From assembly GCF_004337985.1 (NCBI RefSeq), contig NW_021940920.1, forward strand, positions 1,534,549 through 1,598,548: a stretch of 64,000 bases of DNA, in the 5' to 3' direction. Shown piece by piece: positions 1 to 11,400 of this stretch. A program made the translations under genes and the position numbers. The first letter of the stretch is position 1; every line of letters starts with the position of its first letter. Under the pieces are notes generated by a model. It saw only the letters and a list, made by a program, of their open reading frames with translations, searched no databases and was not told where the DNA came from. The DNA comes from Pyricularia pennisetigena (lineage: Eukaryota > Ascomycota > Sordariomycetes > Magnaporthales > Pyriculariaceae).

Positions 1-245
1 TTATATTTTTCCAACGTTTTGGAAAAAACAAGGATATCGTCCAGGTAAATAACGATAAAAATATTTAAATATTCCTTAAAAACGTGGTTAATTATGGTTT
101 AAAAGGTTGCGGGGGCGTTAGTGAAACCGAAAGGCATTACCAGGTATTTGTAATATCTTCGTTTGGTGCGAAATGCTGTTTTCCATTCCTCGCCTTCCTT
201 TATACGGATTAAATTATATGCTCCTTTAAAATTTAATATCGTAAA

Positions 246-584
246 CTATTGTATTTGGTAAAATATGTTTCGAAATTTTCCTATTAGTGGGAGCGGGTAA
301 TAATTTTTTATTGTAATATCGTTTAATTGTTTGTAATCCACGTATAATCGTAATTTTCCGTTTTTTTTTGGTACGAAAAGGATTGGGTATTTTGCTGGTA
401 ATGTCGATGGTTTAATATAACCTTTTTTGAGGTTTTCCGCGAAATATTCGTTTAAAACCTCCATTTGTGTCGGATTTAAACCGTATATTTTGTGGAATTT
501 TGGTTGGGTTCCTTTTTTTAATAGTATTTCGTAGTCGAACGGACTGTGTTCGGGTAATCCTGTTTCGAGTTTTTGGTTAAACAA
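246..584 (-). pseudogene. Reverse transcriptase fragment of gypsy pol
   Basis: The 112-codon open stretch contains the N-terminal part of a Ty3/gypsy reverse transcriptase. The stretch [19 protein letters not shown] near residues 69-87 matches the conserved 'KK(D/N)G..R.CVDYR.LN' block, and the following NYYPLP is the usual start of the next block. The catalytic YxDD segment would lie further left, where the frame is broken. It is a decayed fragment of the larger element, not a gene. Confidence 0.85.
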
Positions 585-840
585 TCGTGTATAATTTTGG
601 TATTTTTTTGGGATTTTGCCGTTTTTGGTTTGTTTTTTCGTGGTTTATATTGTATAATTGGATCGGTTTTAACCTGTGGATAGTCGTTTTTTTTCCGATA
701 TTGGCTCCGGGGTTGGTCGTCCTCCCTATAGGTACGCCATTTGTTTTATTTAATCCTTCCGTACCCTATATTTCCTGTATAAACCCTGCTGTGCTGGAGG
801 TCGTTTAGTAATTAGGTGTTTTTCCCATTAAATTTGGCCT

Positions 841-992
841 ATAGTCCAATTTATCCGGGGGTTGCTCCTTTTAAGCCAGGGAATTCCTAAAATTATGTTT
901 TTATTTTTTATTTCCGTAATATCCAAGGTAATTTGTTTTTTTCGTCCATAGCTTTCCATCCAGAGGTGTACGGTCTTTATTTCGATGGTGCC
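841..992 (-). pseudogene. Retropepsin C-terminal remnant of gypsy pol
   Basis: Minus-strand translation gives a beta-rich stretch ending in the block IILGIPWLKRSNPRINW. That is the C-terminal 'ILG.PWL...NP.I.W' signature of Ty3/gypsy aspartic proteases, just before the RT linker. The active-site D(S/T)G motif is not recognisable upstream because the frame is broken. Position between Gag and RT supports the call. Confidence 0.7.
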
Positions 993-2370
993 GTTTCCGT
1001 ATAAAACTGCCTTTCCTTTTACGGTTTATAATCGATATGGTTTTTCCTTTTATCGCCAAAATATTCGTCGTTTTTTCACGATTTTTGGAAAAATGTAATT
1101 GTTTTATACTCCGTTATTAAGGAGCGCTCGTATGGGTTTTCCATTAAATTGTATATTTAGGAATATATATTCGTATATTATTTTCGTGGTTTGCGTGGCG
1201 TTCAGGGTTCTTTGTTCCGTTTTTGTTGCTACCGTTTAGTGCCTTATACCGTTTGGTTGTCCTAGTTTTTTGGTTTGCTGGATTCGCGTCGTGGGTCTTT
1301 ATTTTTTTTATTTCGGGGCGTATGGTTGTTTTTAACGTTGATTTTATTAAATCGGTGCCCTGTTAGTGCAGGCGTTTTTCGTACGTTTATAGGTATTTCG
1401 TTATTTTTAACGTTGGGGTTCCACACAATTTTAATTATGGGTGCGAGTCCTGGTTATCGTAATTTCGTTTCATATTATACCTGTGCTTTGGCTAATATGT
1501 GTATTTTGCAAATATTTCGGGTGTATTTGTACCATGGGAATTGTTTTTGGTTGTAACATATTATGGGGTAATTGTTACAAGGGGTGAAAATTACCGCTGG
1601 TTCGGTGTTAAATTTTATTTTAATTTCCCAATTGGGTAATTTAATGGTAATGTATATTTCGTGGATACCTGTTGTTTTACGTTGTTGTAGGAAAAAATCG
1701 TGGACTATTTTTCTGCTAAAATGCAATCCGCAATTATTTCGAAAACATTTTGCCCAAAAGATTTTTGTATGTTTGGGATATTTAGTATCCAAAATTGGGT
1801 GGTTTCCGAAAATTGGATCGATTAATCCTATAGGGTTTTATATTTATATTCGAAATAATATTCCGGGAAATTGTATTAATTGGTCGTTTCGGTATAAATC
1901 GATAAGTTTTTTTTTATATATATAAGGGTTGTTTTCCCTTGCTGCATTGTATAAATTTGAAAATATAATTTTTTTTTCGCTAGATTCGTCTTTTGATTCG
2001 TTACTAGATTCGTCCGTTGGGGCTTATTGGATTATCCGGATGCGGTGGGTTTGTCCCAATAATTTTGGTTTTGATTTTTCTGAGGTATTTAATTCCGTAG
2101 GTTCGGGTAATTTGGCGTTTTGCCTGCGTAATTGTACCGGTGGTCTGGTTTTAATAGGTATACGGTTTCCTATTGCTAAAATCCGAATGTTTTTAAGTTT
2201 TTGTGGGTACTATCCTGCGTCCATTTTTGCGCTATTATAGATTATATAATTATCGTCGTAATATATGGTCCAGTTTTTTAAATTGTGTTAATCCGGTGGT
2301 ATTTGTTAGTAAATAATGGTATTTAATCCTCGTGGTTTTTTGGAATCGGGGTGTAAATCCGGAATATTTT

Positions 2371-2988
2371 AGGGACAAAATTTGGTTATATGTCCTGGTT
2401 TTTCGCATTTAAAGCATTTACCATTTTTGGGATTTTTGCGCGGTTTTTTATATTGGGTCGCGTTAAGGTCCATAGGTCCGTTATATATTCCGTAGGAAAT
2501 ATTGTATTGGCGAGGCGGTTTAGGGTATTAATATTTGCGTCCCGTATTGGTTTATCGCAAAGTTGGCCCCCATACGTTACGTCCTTCGCGTCGTTCCAGT
2601 TTCCGTTCGTAAAATCGGTTATCGATTTTAATTGTTAGTTTTACGTATTCGGTTAAGGTATCGGGTCGTTCTTTTTTAACAAATTCGTTTTTAACTTTTT
2701 TTTTAAATCCCGCATAAAAGCGTACTATTAGGGTTTCGGGGCCCCATAATAGTTTGGCGGTAATTTATCGAAATTTACTGGTATATTTGGATACCGATTT
2801 GGTTTGGGTAAGGCGTACCAGTTTACGTTTAGCTGTGCGTTCCTCGTTTGGGTTACCGAATGCTCCTTTAAAATATTTTTCGAAATTTTCGTAATCGTCG
2901 AAAATGCGGTTAATTTTAATTTTACGGTTTTTTTCCTTATCGTGGTCCAAATAATTTCGTAAAATTGGTTCGAATTAAGTAAACGCAT
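2371..2988 (-). pseudogene. Gag remnant with CCHC zinc knuckle (gypsy)
   Basis: Two overlapping minus-strand reading frames (2988-2728 and 2950-2765) carry the retrotransposon Gag core. It is seen as a FDDYENFEKYFKGAFGNPNE-like stretch followed by LTQTKSVSKYTSKF, where family members have 'L.Q.GSVS.Y...F'. A zinc knuckle, CFKCEKPGHITKFC (C-x2-C-x4-H-x4-C), sits at 2374-2417. Frame changes between these parts show that Gag is no longer intact. Confidence 0.8.
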
Positions 2989-3355
2989 CGCCCTTTAATA
3001 GCGAAATTGCGTAAATGACCTTTTTTGCGTTATTATCGAAATTGTCCTCGTTAAAGTGAAAATAGGCCCGGGTTCCCGTAAAAAATCCCTATAGGGTACC
3101 TGGGGTGCTATTATAAGGTAATAGTAAAAAATATTTAATATAATTCCTATTAATTCGATTAATTTGTTCGGTTATTCGTTCCTGGAATTGTCGATTTTTT
3201 GCTTGGAACGTCGCGACTATTTAACGCAAAACGTTAGCGCTGGCCGGAGCGTTAATGGTAAAGGGGGTTTAAAGGGTGGTTTTGTTGGAAAATATTATTT
3301 CGGCGATACTGTTTGGTATGTTTTAAGGCAAAATATTAAATAGGAGCAATTAAAA

Positions 3356-3798
3356 TATTACGATTAAGGTATCGGGTAATTTGTTTTTAGGGTAAAGTAT
3401 AATGGGTTGAAGCAATTGAGCGTTTTAATTGGGTAATTGGGGTTTTTAATAATTGGGGTGAAATTATAATCGTTTTTAAATAAATATTAAGGTTAATTAA
3501 AGTTTAATTACTGTTAAACAATCCTAAAATCGAATTTATTTACATGGTAATGAGCGTGCCTTATATAAATTATATTCCAAATGTGATTTCCTTTGATTTA
3601 TCTGATTTGTAATTCCCAATCGAGGTTTTACAAATCATTAAAATCATTTTTTTTGGCGATTACGTGGTGTTACGTGATTTTCTCCTTTACGTAATTTTGT
3701 TTCCTGTCGGTCGGTGTTTTCTCAGGTCGAGTGTTGTCAGGAGGGGTGTGACCCCGCCTGGCCTCACTGGTACTGGCCCAACTTGTCTGGTCGTAACA
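3356..3798 (-). repeat. 5' LTR of the gypsy element (copy A)
   Basis: A block of about 443 bp recurs at 5764-6204 and, inverted, at 3993-4447. In minus-strand orientation it begins TGTTACGACCAGA and ends CGTAATA, where the third copy keeps TCGTAACA, giving short inverted ends TGTTACGA/TCGTAACA. The best-conserved part is the GC-richer end (3710-3798). Element internal sequence lies to its left, so it is the 5' LTR of the minus-strand element. Confidence 0.8.
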
Positions 3799-3992
3799 TA
3801 TCGGTCGATAATAGGGAAAAAAGGAAAGCGTGGCGACGTTTTGTCGACGAACGACCAAATTTTAATTTAATTACGCGATTAAATATAGCGCAAAAAAATT
3901 AACAAAAAAAAATATGGAAACAAAAACAAGGATTAAAAAAATATAAACTATTTAAAGGCCAAAGGGATTTGGTTAAAAAAAAGGAAACCTAA
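3799..3992. other. Spacer between divergent gypsy LTR copies
   Basis: This A-rich segment lies between the outward ends of LTR copies A and B, which face each other head to head. I see no coding signal in it. Confidence 0.5.
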
Positions 3993-4447
3993 TATTACGA
4001 CCAGATAAAATAGGTCGGTACCAATAAAACCAAACGGGGTTACACCCCTTTTAACGACATTCGCCCAAAAAAATCACCGACAACAAAACATCGATTACCT
4101 AAAGGAGAAGTTACGTAACGCCACGTAATCGCCAAAAAGGTGATTTTAATAATTTTTAAAAGATTATAATAAATTAGGCGAAATGATTTTTGCGATTTGT
4201 AACAGATTAAGGGAAATTATATTCGGAATATAGTTTATATAAGGCACGCTTATTACCATATAAATAAATTCGATTTTAGGATTGTTTAACAGCAATTAAA
4301 CTTTAGTTAACTTTAATATTTACTTGAGAACGATTATAATTTCACCCCAGTTATTAAGAACCCCAGTTACCCAGTTAAGACGTTCAGTTGCTTTAACCCA
4401 CTGTACTTTACCCTAAGAACAGGTTACCCGATACCTTGATCGTAACA
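3993..4447 (+). repeat. Inverted gypsy LTR copy B (possibly solo)
   Basis: This is the reverse complement of copy A, recognisable over about 455 bp. It shares TAACAGCAATTAAACTTTAG, the 'gaacgattataatttcacc' stretch and the end GATACCTTGATCGTAACA. It has more transitions than the other two copies. No Gag or Pol sequence follows to its right, so it may be a solo LTR or part of a nested, deleted element. Confidence 0.75.
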
Positions 4448-5100
4448 CGGCCCTTCTTATGTTTTTATATAAAAGAATGCTAAATTTGTATTTTTTTTGT
4501 ATTTTTTGCTTTATTTAATTAAATAAAATTTATAAAAAAAAATTCATATAAAATTTATTAGCAAATTGATTAAAGAATATATTAAGTGAAAATATTTTCA
4601 TTTTACCAATATTTGCGTAAATTATTTAATTTTTTAACAAATTGTTAATTTATATAAGAATATTAATAAAACTTTTGTTTCAATCGATAATTGCATGCAC
4701 TTTGTAATATTAGGTTTACTAAGGTATAAAAGCTGTAAATTAAATTAAAATAATTATTGCATACAATTATTTAAAACAAAAATTAAATATAATAAAAAAT
4801 TACAGATTTTATTTAATATTTTAATATCTTTCCAAATACAGTAGCTATAAAAACGCGGCCGGCATGCAAATATTCAGCAAACTCCAATAAATTTAACGCA
4901 AATTACTATATATTTTTATAATTTTTATTTTTTTTTTATACGAATATTTAATTGCATACTATGGGTATACTATTTTCTTTTACCATTATAATGCGAATAT
5001 ATTGCATTCACCCGCTACAAACGGCGGAATACCACAAATTATCCTTATATTAATAAAATAATCATAAGCGATATCGTAATATTAAATATATTATTAAAAA
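4448..5100. other. AT-rich stretch without recognisable gene
   Basis: It is extremely AT-rich, with homopolymer runs and many stops in all frames. A short GC-richer patch at 4855-4865 stands alone. I see no domain or repeat that can be named. It is probably old RIP-degraded sequence. Confidence 0.5.
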
Positions 5101-5262
5101 TACCGTTATAAACGGCGAAATGCGACAAAATGTCCTCAGACTAGAACGAGCGCGATCTTTTCGGCCAATGTAATTGGTCGAAAAGCCATGTGGCTGAAAG
5201 GTACATGGAGCGATCGGTCCCCACTGCGAAGCAGGGGGGTCTAGTCTGAGCACTGAGACTAA
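5101..5262 (-). repeat. Dispersed repeat with 10-bp inverted ends (copy 1)
   Basis: This block is about 160 bp long and recurs in opposite orientation at 54065-54228. Inside it, 5136-5145 (TCAGACTAGA) and 5240-5249 (TCTAGTCTGA) form a perfect 10-bp inverted repeat enclosing a 114-bp unit, as in a miniature inverted-repeat element. It encodes no plausible protein. A B-box-like GGTTCGAAC just outside it (5280-5288) lacks a matching A box. Confidence 0.65.
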
Positions 5263-5763
5263 CCATTCCTGCAATAGGGGTTCGAACTAGGATATAACTC
5301 GTCCGCGGAAAAAAGTGGCCGTATACAATATTTTTTGTATTTCGCTGCGGAAAATTGCCAAATAAAATATTTAATAAATACGTATTTGCCCCAAATATTT
5401 TTTAAATTGTCAGGGTATACCGTAAAATATGGCCGGATTGTTTAATCTAACTTTTTCACACTTGTTAAAAAGAATTAAGATAATATTAACGCCGGTTCAG
5501 AGAATTTATAATTCTTTTAAAATTGGGTTGCGCGGAACGTTTATTTATAGAATTTTTAGGTGGTTTGGGCCATTTATTTACGTAATTGGTCTTTTTTATC
5601 GTCGTTATTATTATCGTTTTTAGGTTAAACAGGGGTTTTTTACGCCGTTTTATTAAACGTGGCAAAAATGCTAGGGATATTGTTTTTGGACGTTTGGGAG
5701 GATATATTGTCGGATATTATTCGGTATATTTTAAAGCAAGATATTGAATAGGAGCAATTAAAA
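5263..5763 (-). mobile_element. Second gypsy remnant, internal part
   Basis: The sequence immediately left of LTR copy C (about 5700-5763) is homologous to that left of copy A (about 3295-3355), including GGAGCAATTAAAATATTACG. This is therefore the 5' leader of a second, truncated minus-strand copy of the same family. Homology fades leftward, and 5263-5640 holds no intact Gag. Confidence 0.55.
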
Positions 5764-6204
5764 TATTACGATCAAAGTATCAGGTAATCTGTTTTCAGGG
5801 TAAAATACAGTGGGTTAAAACAATTAAGCGTTTGAGCTGGATAATTGGGGTTTTTAATAATTGGGGTAAAATTATAATCGTTTTCAAATAAATATCAAAA
5901 ATAACTAACATTTAATTGCTATTAAGCAATCCTCAAATCGAATTTATTTATATAATAATAAACGTGTTTTATATAAATTATCTTCCCAATAAAATTTTTT
6001 TTAATTCGTATAATTTGTAATTCCCAATCAAGGTTTTACAGATTACCCAAAATCAACCTTTGGTGGTTACGTGATATTACGTAACTGGGTCCTTACGTAA
6101 TCCTATTTTCCTGTCGGTCGGTGTTTTCTTTGGTCGAGTGTCATTAGGAGGGGTGTGACCCCACCTGGCCTCACTGGTACCGACCCGACTGTCTGGTCGT
6201 AACA
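5764..6204 (-). repeat. Gypsy LTR copy C
   Basis: This third LTR copy is about 441 bp long, in the same orientation as copy A. It runs from TATTACGATCAAAGTATC to GTCTGGTCGTAACA. The terminal 14 bp (GTCTGGTCGTAACA) is repeated exactly at 6205-6218. It marks the boundary between the AT-rich block and normal-GC DNA. Confidence 0.8.
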
Positions 6205-6596
6205 GTCTGGTCGTAACACTAAAGCTCCAGACTAGTAATCCTCTTTTAGCGGTCGCTCATCTTGCTTCTAGCAGTGTTTGATTTACTTTGGAGTCTTGGA
6301 GTATGATTTTTGAAAAAGGGCACCAAATTTGATTTTTCTTTCGAACATGTGCTCGAATAGTATTCCTTTACTTTCCAAGAGAATTCAAGTCCTTTCACAC
6401 ATTCCGCAGGTAACACGATGCCAAGTATATCCTATCCAACAAAACAAAACAGAGTTATAAGTCGATGTTTAATGCCACACGGCCACACAAAGCGAGTCCA
6501 ACAGCAAAGAGCAAAAGCAACACTCGAATTAACAAGCCGCCGTCACACGATTTACCGCCAAGCAAAACACAGGCTCCCCATGCTACTTCCTGAACC
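6205..6596. other. Transition zone, no gene seen
   Basis: Base composition rises to normal here. The segment is downstream of the minus-strand gene at 6597-6935 and probably holds its 3' UTR and terminator. I see no other signal. Confidence 0.4.
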
Positions 6597-6935
6597 CTAA
6601 CGCACGACGACCAGAACGACAGCGACGAGCGCCCCGTAGACAGCGGCGCCAAACGAGCCCTTCCCGAGAGCCACCGCGGCCCCGTTCGGGTCGGACGTGC
6701 TCGAGGGCGTCACCGTCAGCGTCGTGTTCCCTCCCGGTGCGCGGGGGATGGTCGTGGGGAGGTCGACGGAGATGCCCGGGAACGGCGACTCGCTCACCGT
6801 GAGCTGGCGCGCTGCCACCGCCCCGGCGAGCCGCGGTGGTGGTGTCGGGGCCGGCTGCGCCATCGCCTTGGCCGTCAGCGCGGTGGACAAGAGGATGGTG
6901 ATGAGAAGAGTGAGCTGGAGGAAGAGACGAGACAT
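6597..6935 (-). CDS. Small secreted, probably GPI-anchored protein
   Basis: The single-exon 112-aa product begins with a hydrophobic signal peptide (residues about 3-24, likely cleavage after AKA or AMA). A Pro/Thr/Ser-rich central part (27-88) has one N-x-T sequon (NTT, 70-72). It ends with a hydrophobic tail (about 96-111) after a small-residue stretch (GKGSFGAA), the usual layout of a GPI-anchor attachment signal. No enzymatic domain is visible. Length and composition fit the small Ser/Thr-rich wall or plasma-membrane proteins of ascomycetes. The ATG was chosen because it gives a complete signal peptide. It lies within 400 bp of the decayed gypsy LTR. Confidence 0.65.
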   Translation of the reverse strand: MSRLFLQLTLLITILLSTALTAKAMAQPAPTPPPRLAGAVAARQLTVSESPFPGISVDLPTTIPRAPGGNTTLTVTPSSTSDPNGAAVALGKGSFGAAVYGALVAVVLVVVR

Positions 6936-7829
6936 GATTGGTTGTGACTTTTTGTTGTTTTTCTGTTTTTGAGTGCCGGTGTGCTTTTTGTGCCTTTTGT
7001 TTCCTCTCCGTTTGGCGGTGCAGAAGGCTATTGATGATCGGTTTTGTTGGTGCGCAAAAGGAGGACTGGATCGTTCCCTGGTTTTTCGAGGGGATGGTGT
7101 TGAATTTGTAGAACTTCGCCTCGCTGTTAGCTGCGTTAGAGATGATCCCCCTTGTCGTTTGCAATCATGACTTCATCGTGGCATTTCAGAGCACTAATAA
7201 TGCGGGGAAGTGCACCCTGATCAACACTGTTGGTTGCCGAAAGAGGCTAATGATGGTGTGCCAATTCGACGCCAAGGGACGATCTCAACCGGCACAGCGA
7301 AAGCTGCAGCGGGACGGAGGCCCTGATACAAGACAACTTCACCTCATGCCAGGGCCAATCACGAGCCAGTGGATTAGGGATAATTCTTTTAGGTACCTAG
7401 GCAAATGGAGGAGATAATAACTTGGGACACCACAAGGTTATATCACGGCAAAGCATGTGAATGCGTTTTGTGTATTTAAAAAAGCGCCCGGACCGAGGGC
7501 GTAACCGCTTAAATATTTGATGTTTGTAACGAAACGCGTTTTCGAATACGCTGTCACGGGTATATTTTATTTAGAAGCTCAAATGGGGTTGGTCTGGTTC
7601 CAGTAATATTTTTCAAACGATTTTCGTGTGTTTTTTTAAAGGGAATATTTACTTTCATCACGTTTGGTAGCCATGGTACGCATATAGGTGTTTGAAATAA
7701 CGTTAGCAGATGCGTTGGAGGGGAGTCGCGTTTGGAACGCGAAAAATAAAGCGGAGTCGATATTAATGTAACACCACTCTAGGTAAGGCAGTCAGTGGGT
7801 TTGGCAAAGAGCCGGGGCTGCAAAAAGTC

Positions 7830-7866
<37 letters not shown>

Positions 7867-8416
7867 GCATTCTCCTTCCAAATTGGTGGTCCCTGCATTT
7901 CTTTTCTCCTGTAGCCCACTTGGTAGCTCTGTTTATTTTGTGGATCCGAGGACTCACACACCACATCACCAAACGTATGTATGTCGGCGGAGGAAGTGGA
8001 GGGAGCCACCTAGGTACTGGACACTAAGGTGTTAATTAATTCAACGGATACGTTAAGGTGCATCCTAGACGACTACATTAACTGGTGGATAGGTCCCTAG
8101 CTATCTAGACTAAGAGTTACTGTCGGGAATGCAGCCATCCACATCCAAAGGATGTAATAAACCGGTTTTGTTTTCTGAATCTCTGTGTTTTTGCGTATCA
8201 TGGTTACTTCTACAATCCCCCGCGCAAACCACATCAATGTGGCTTGAGATCCTTGGCGCGGGGATCCCCGCTGCTGTGACTCAGGGCCTTTCTTACCGCG
8301 CTTCAGGATTTACCCCACCATGCAATCGTAGCTCTGAATTCCTTCCCCATAACACGCGCCTCCATTCCTCAAACGGTTGCTGAACATCGGCCAGCTCATA
8401 TCGCATCACGGCAGCC
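6936..8416. other. Intergenic region with 31-bp poly-T tract
   Basis: Nothing firmly coding is seen. A T-run of about 31 bp lies at about 7835-7865. The part at 7430-7770 is AT-richer and might be a degraded repeat, but no inverted ends or target duplication can be defined. The right end must contain the promoter, and perhaps a first exon, of the isoleucyl-tRNA synthetase gene, which I could not locate. Confidence 0.4.
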
Positions 8417-11400
8417 ATTAGCATCAGCTTTCCCAAGGCCGAGGAGGAGGTCCTCCAGCTCTGGCGGGATGTGGATGCGTTCCAGACACAACTGCGCCTG
8501 ACCCAGGAGGGCCCCCGGTTCACCTTCTACGATGGACCGCCGTTTGGTTAGTGACTAGATCAGACCATAGACCAGCGCAAAGGTACAATCTTTTGAGTTT
8601 ATTAACGCCCTTTTTTTTGACTTGCAGCTACCGGTAACATTCCTTTCCTCAGGTTTGGCACACACGCACAGAGTCTGACACCGAATAGGTCTTCCTCACT
8701 ATGGCCATCTTCTCGCTTCAACCATCAAAGACATAATCCCTCGATACTGGTCCATGAACGGACACCATGTTGTGCGGCGGTTCGGTTGGGACACCCATGG
8801 CTTACCAATCGAGTACGAAATCGACAAGAAGCTCGGAATCTCTGGCAGAGATGCGGTCATGCAGATGGGGATTGAGAAATACAATGCTGAGTGCAAAGCC
8901 ATTGTGATGAAGTACTCTGGAGAATGGCGCAGGTTTATCGAGCGTCTTGGCCGATGGATTGATTTCGACAACGACTACAAGGTTGTTATCGTCGCCTTCA
9001 TGGTGTATCTGAGCTCTGCTGACATGCTTCCAAGTCTATGGATGTGACTTTTATGGAGTCGTGTTGGTGGGTTTTCAAGCAGCTTTACGACAAAGACCAG
9101 GTCTACCGCGCTTACCAGATCATGCCGTTCTCTACAGCGCTATGCACTCCACTCAGTCAGATGGAGGCAAAGCAGAACGAAAAGTCAACCCTCGATCCGG
9201 CTGTTGTGGTCTCGTTTCCTCTGGTCAATCGCCCTGAACACGAGAGCACGTCGTTGCTCATCTACACAACCACTCCGTGGACGCTACCTTCCAACATGCT
9301 GATTGCAGTTAACCCTTCGTTCGAGTACGCCAAAATTCTTGATGAGAAGTCAGGGATGTACTTCATCATTTTGGAATCACTCCTCTCCAGTCTTTACAAG
9401 GATCTGAAGAAAGCAAAATACAAGGTTGTTGCCAAGATTCCTGGAAAAGACATGATTGGATGGAAGTACGAGCCTCTGTTCAGATATTTTGCCAATGACT
9501 TTTCGGATTGCTTCGAGGTCATCGGTGCGGACTATGTGGAAGCTGGTGAAGGCACGGGCCTGGTACACCAAGCACAGGCATTCGGACAAGAAGACTACGA
9601 CGCTGCGATCGCCGCAGGATTTTTCGGCCCCGGGCGCCTCCCCCCTGCCCTGTTGACGACAAGGGTTGTTTCACGCATGAGGTCCCCGAATATGTCGGAC
9701 AGCATGTCAAGGTTGCCGACCGTGCCATCATCAAGGATCTGAGGTCTTCTGGTCGTCTTCTGGTTTGAACAAAACATTACCCACACGGATAAGTTTTGTT
9801 GGAGGTCTGACACCCAACTGATCAGAAAAGCCGTTTCTTCCTGGTTCATCAAGGTCACCAACGACACGGACGCCATGCTGCAAAACCTGGACAAGACTAC
9901 ATGGGTACCTCAGTTTGTCAAAGATAAGCGGTTCGCAAACTGGGTTGCCAACGCTCACGATTGGAACGTCTCGAGGAATCGCTACTGGGGCACTCCGATT
10001 CCCTTGTGGGTCAGCGAGGACTATGAAGAAATCGTCTGCGTTGGCAGCATCGAAGAACTGAAGCGCTTGAGTGGTTACGAGGGCCCCTTGGACGATTTGC
10101 ATCGCGACAAAGTCGATGGAATCACGATACCTTCCAGTAAAGGCAAGGGTACTCTTCGCCGAATTGACGAAATATTCGATTGCTGGTAGGGCTGGTTGTT
10201 TCTAAATGTAACAAGATGAGAGTTGGAATCGTCGTTGACACTCGAGTAACATTTAGGTTCGAGTCTGGGAGCATGCCCTATGCTTCAAACCATTACCCCT
10301 TCCAAGATAAGGATAAGTTTGAGCAAAGTGGATTTCCTGCCGACTTCATCGCAGAAGGTCTTGATCAAACAGGCGGGTGGTTCTACACCCTCTCCGTCCT
10401 GGGAAACAAACTTTTTGGCACCTCAAGGTTCCGGAACTGTATCGTCAACGGTTTGGTTTTGGCAGAGGATGGCAAAAAGATGTCGAAGTCTCAAAAACTA
10501 CCCCGACCCGACGGCGGTGATTGACAAATACGGTTCTGATGCACTCCGACTTTACCTGATCAACTCGCCAGTTGTGAGAGCGGAACCTTTGCGCTTCAAG
10601 GAGGCCGGAGTCAAGGACATTGTATCTCGAGTCCTTCTTCCCCTGTGGAATAGCTATCGCTTTTTCTCAGAGCAGGCAGCCCTGTTCAACAAGACCGAAG
10701 GGACAAGCTTCGTCGCCGACTCGGGTTTCTTCTCAGCCGGCAACCTGAACGTCATGGATCGGTGGATATTAGCTGACTGCCAAAGCTTGTTAAGGTTCAT
10801 GGAGGAAGAAATGCGAAGCTACCGCCTGTACACGGTGGTACCGCGATTACTCCAGGTCATCGACAACTTGACCAATTGGTACATCCGCTTCAATCGCAAG
10901 CGGCTCAAGGGTGCGGCTGGCCTCGGAGTCGAGGACACTCGGACGGCCCTCAACACCCTCTTCCAGGTCTTGTTCACGGTTGTGCGTGCCATGGCACCCT
11001 TCACGCCCTTCATTACAGAGCACATCTATGGAGTGTTGAAGCCATTTTTTTGGTGACTATGTGTCTGGCTTTTCCAACACAGCCAGTGTTCACTTCCTAC
11101 ACATTCCATCTGTCCAGGAAGAGCTGTTCGATCCTGTGATTGAGCGTCAAATTGCAGCAATGCAGAAGGTTATCCAGCTAGCTCGGGCTGCCAGAGAACG
11201 CCGCAGCATCAGTCTCAAGACGCCTCTGTTGTCTCTCGTCGTCATTGCAGACGCCCAGTTTATTGCTGACGTGGACGCCCTCAAGGGCTACGTTGCTGAT
11301 GAATTGAACGTGAGAGAGGTCATCCTCACCGGTGACGAGGAGAAGTACAACCAACATTCACCTGGAAGCACGAGTAGACTGGCCCACTTTGGGCAAGCGC

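Larger units (their letters stand above)
1..3798 (-). mobile_element. Partial Ty3/gypsy LTR retrotransposon, RIP-degraded
   Basis: A minus-strand element runs off the left edge of the window. Reading the minus strand from its LTR at 3356-3798, the order is Gag (about 2990-2370, ending in a CCHC zinc knuckle), retropepsin remnant (about 992-841) and reverse transcriptase (584-246). Gag-PR-RT order with an LTR upstream is that of Ty3/gypsy elements, although integrase and the other LTR lie outside the window. The plus strand is strongly T-rich and frames are broken every 60-110 codons, as expected after RIP. The element cannot be active as it stands. The stretches between the named domains hold only broken fragments of the same polyprotein. 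Confidence 0.85.

Noticed and set aside
5272..5292. B-box-like GGTTCGAAC suggesting a SINE or tRNA gene
   Set aside because: No A box or cloverleaf could be formed upstream on either strand.
1..6204. Mitochondrial DNA insertion as an explanation for the AT-rich blocks
   Set aside because: Recognisable Gag, protease, RT and LTRs, and transition-type decay, explain the composition. No mitochondrial genes or tRNAs are seen.
9636..9770. Explaining the IleRS frame breaks by extra introns
   Set aside because: The off-frame sequence between the breaks still encodes the conserved protein in a shifted frame, so true indels, not introns, are required.
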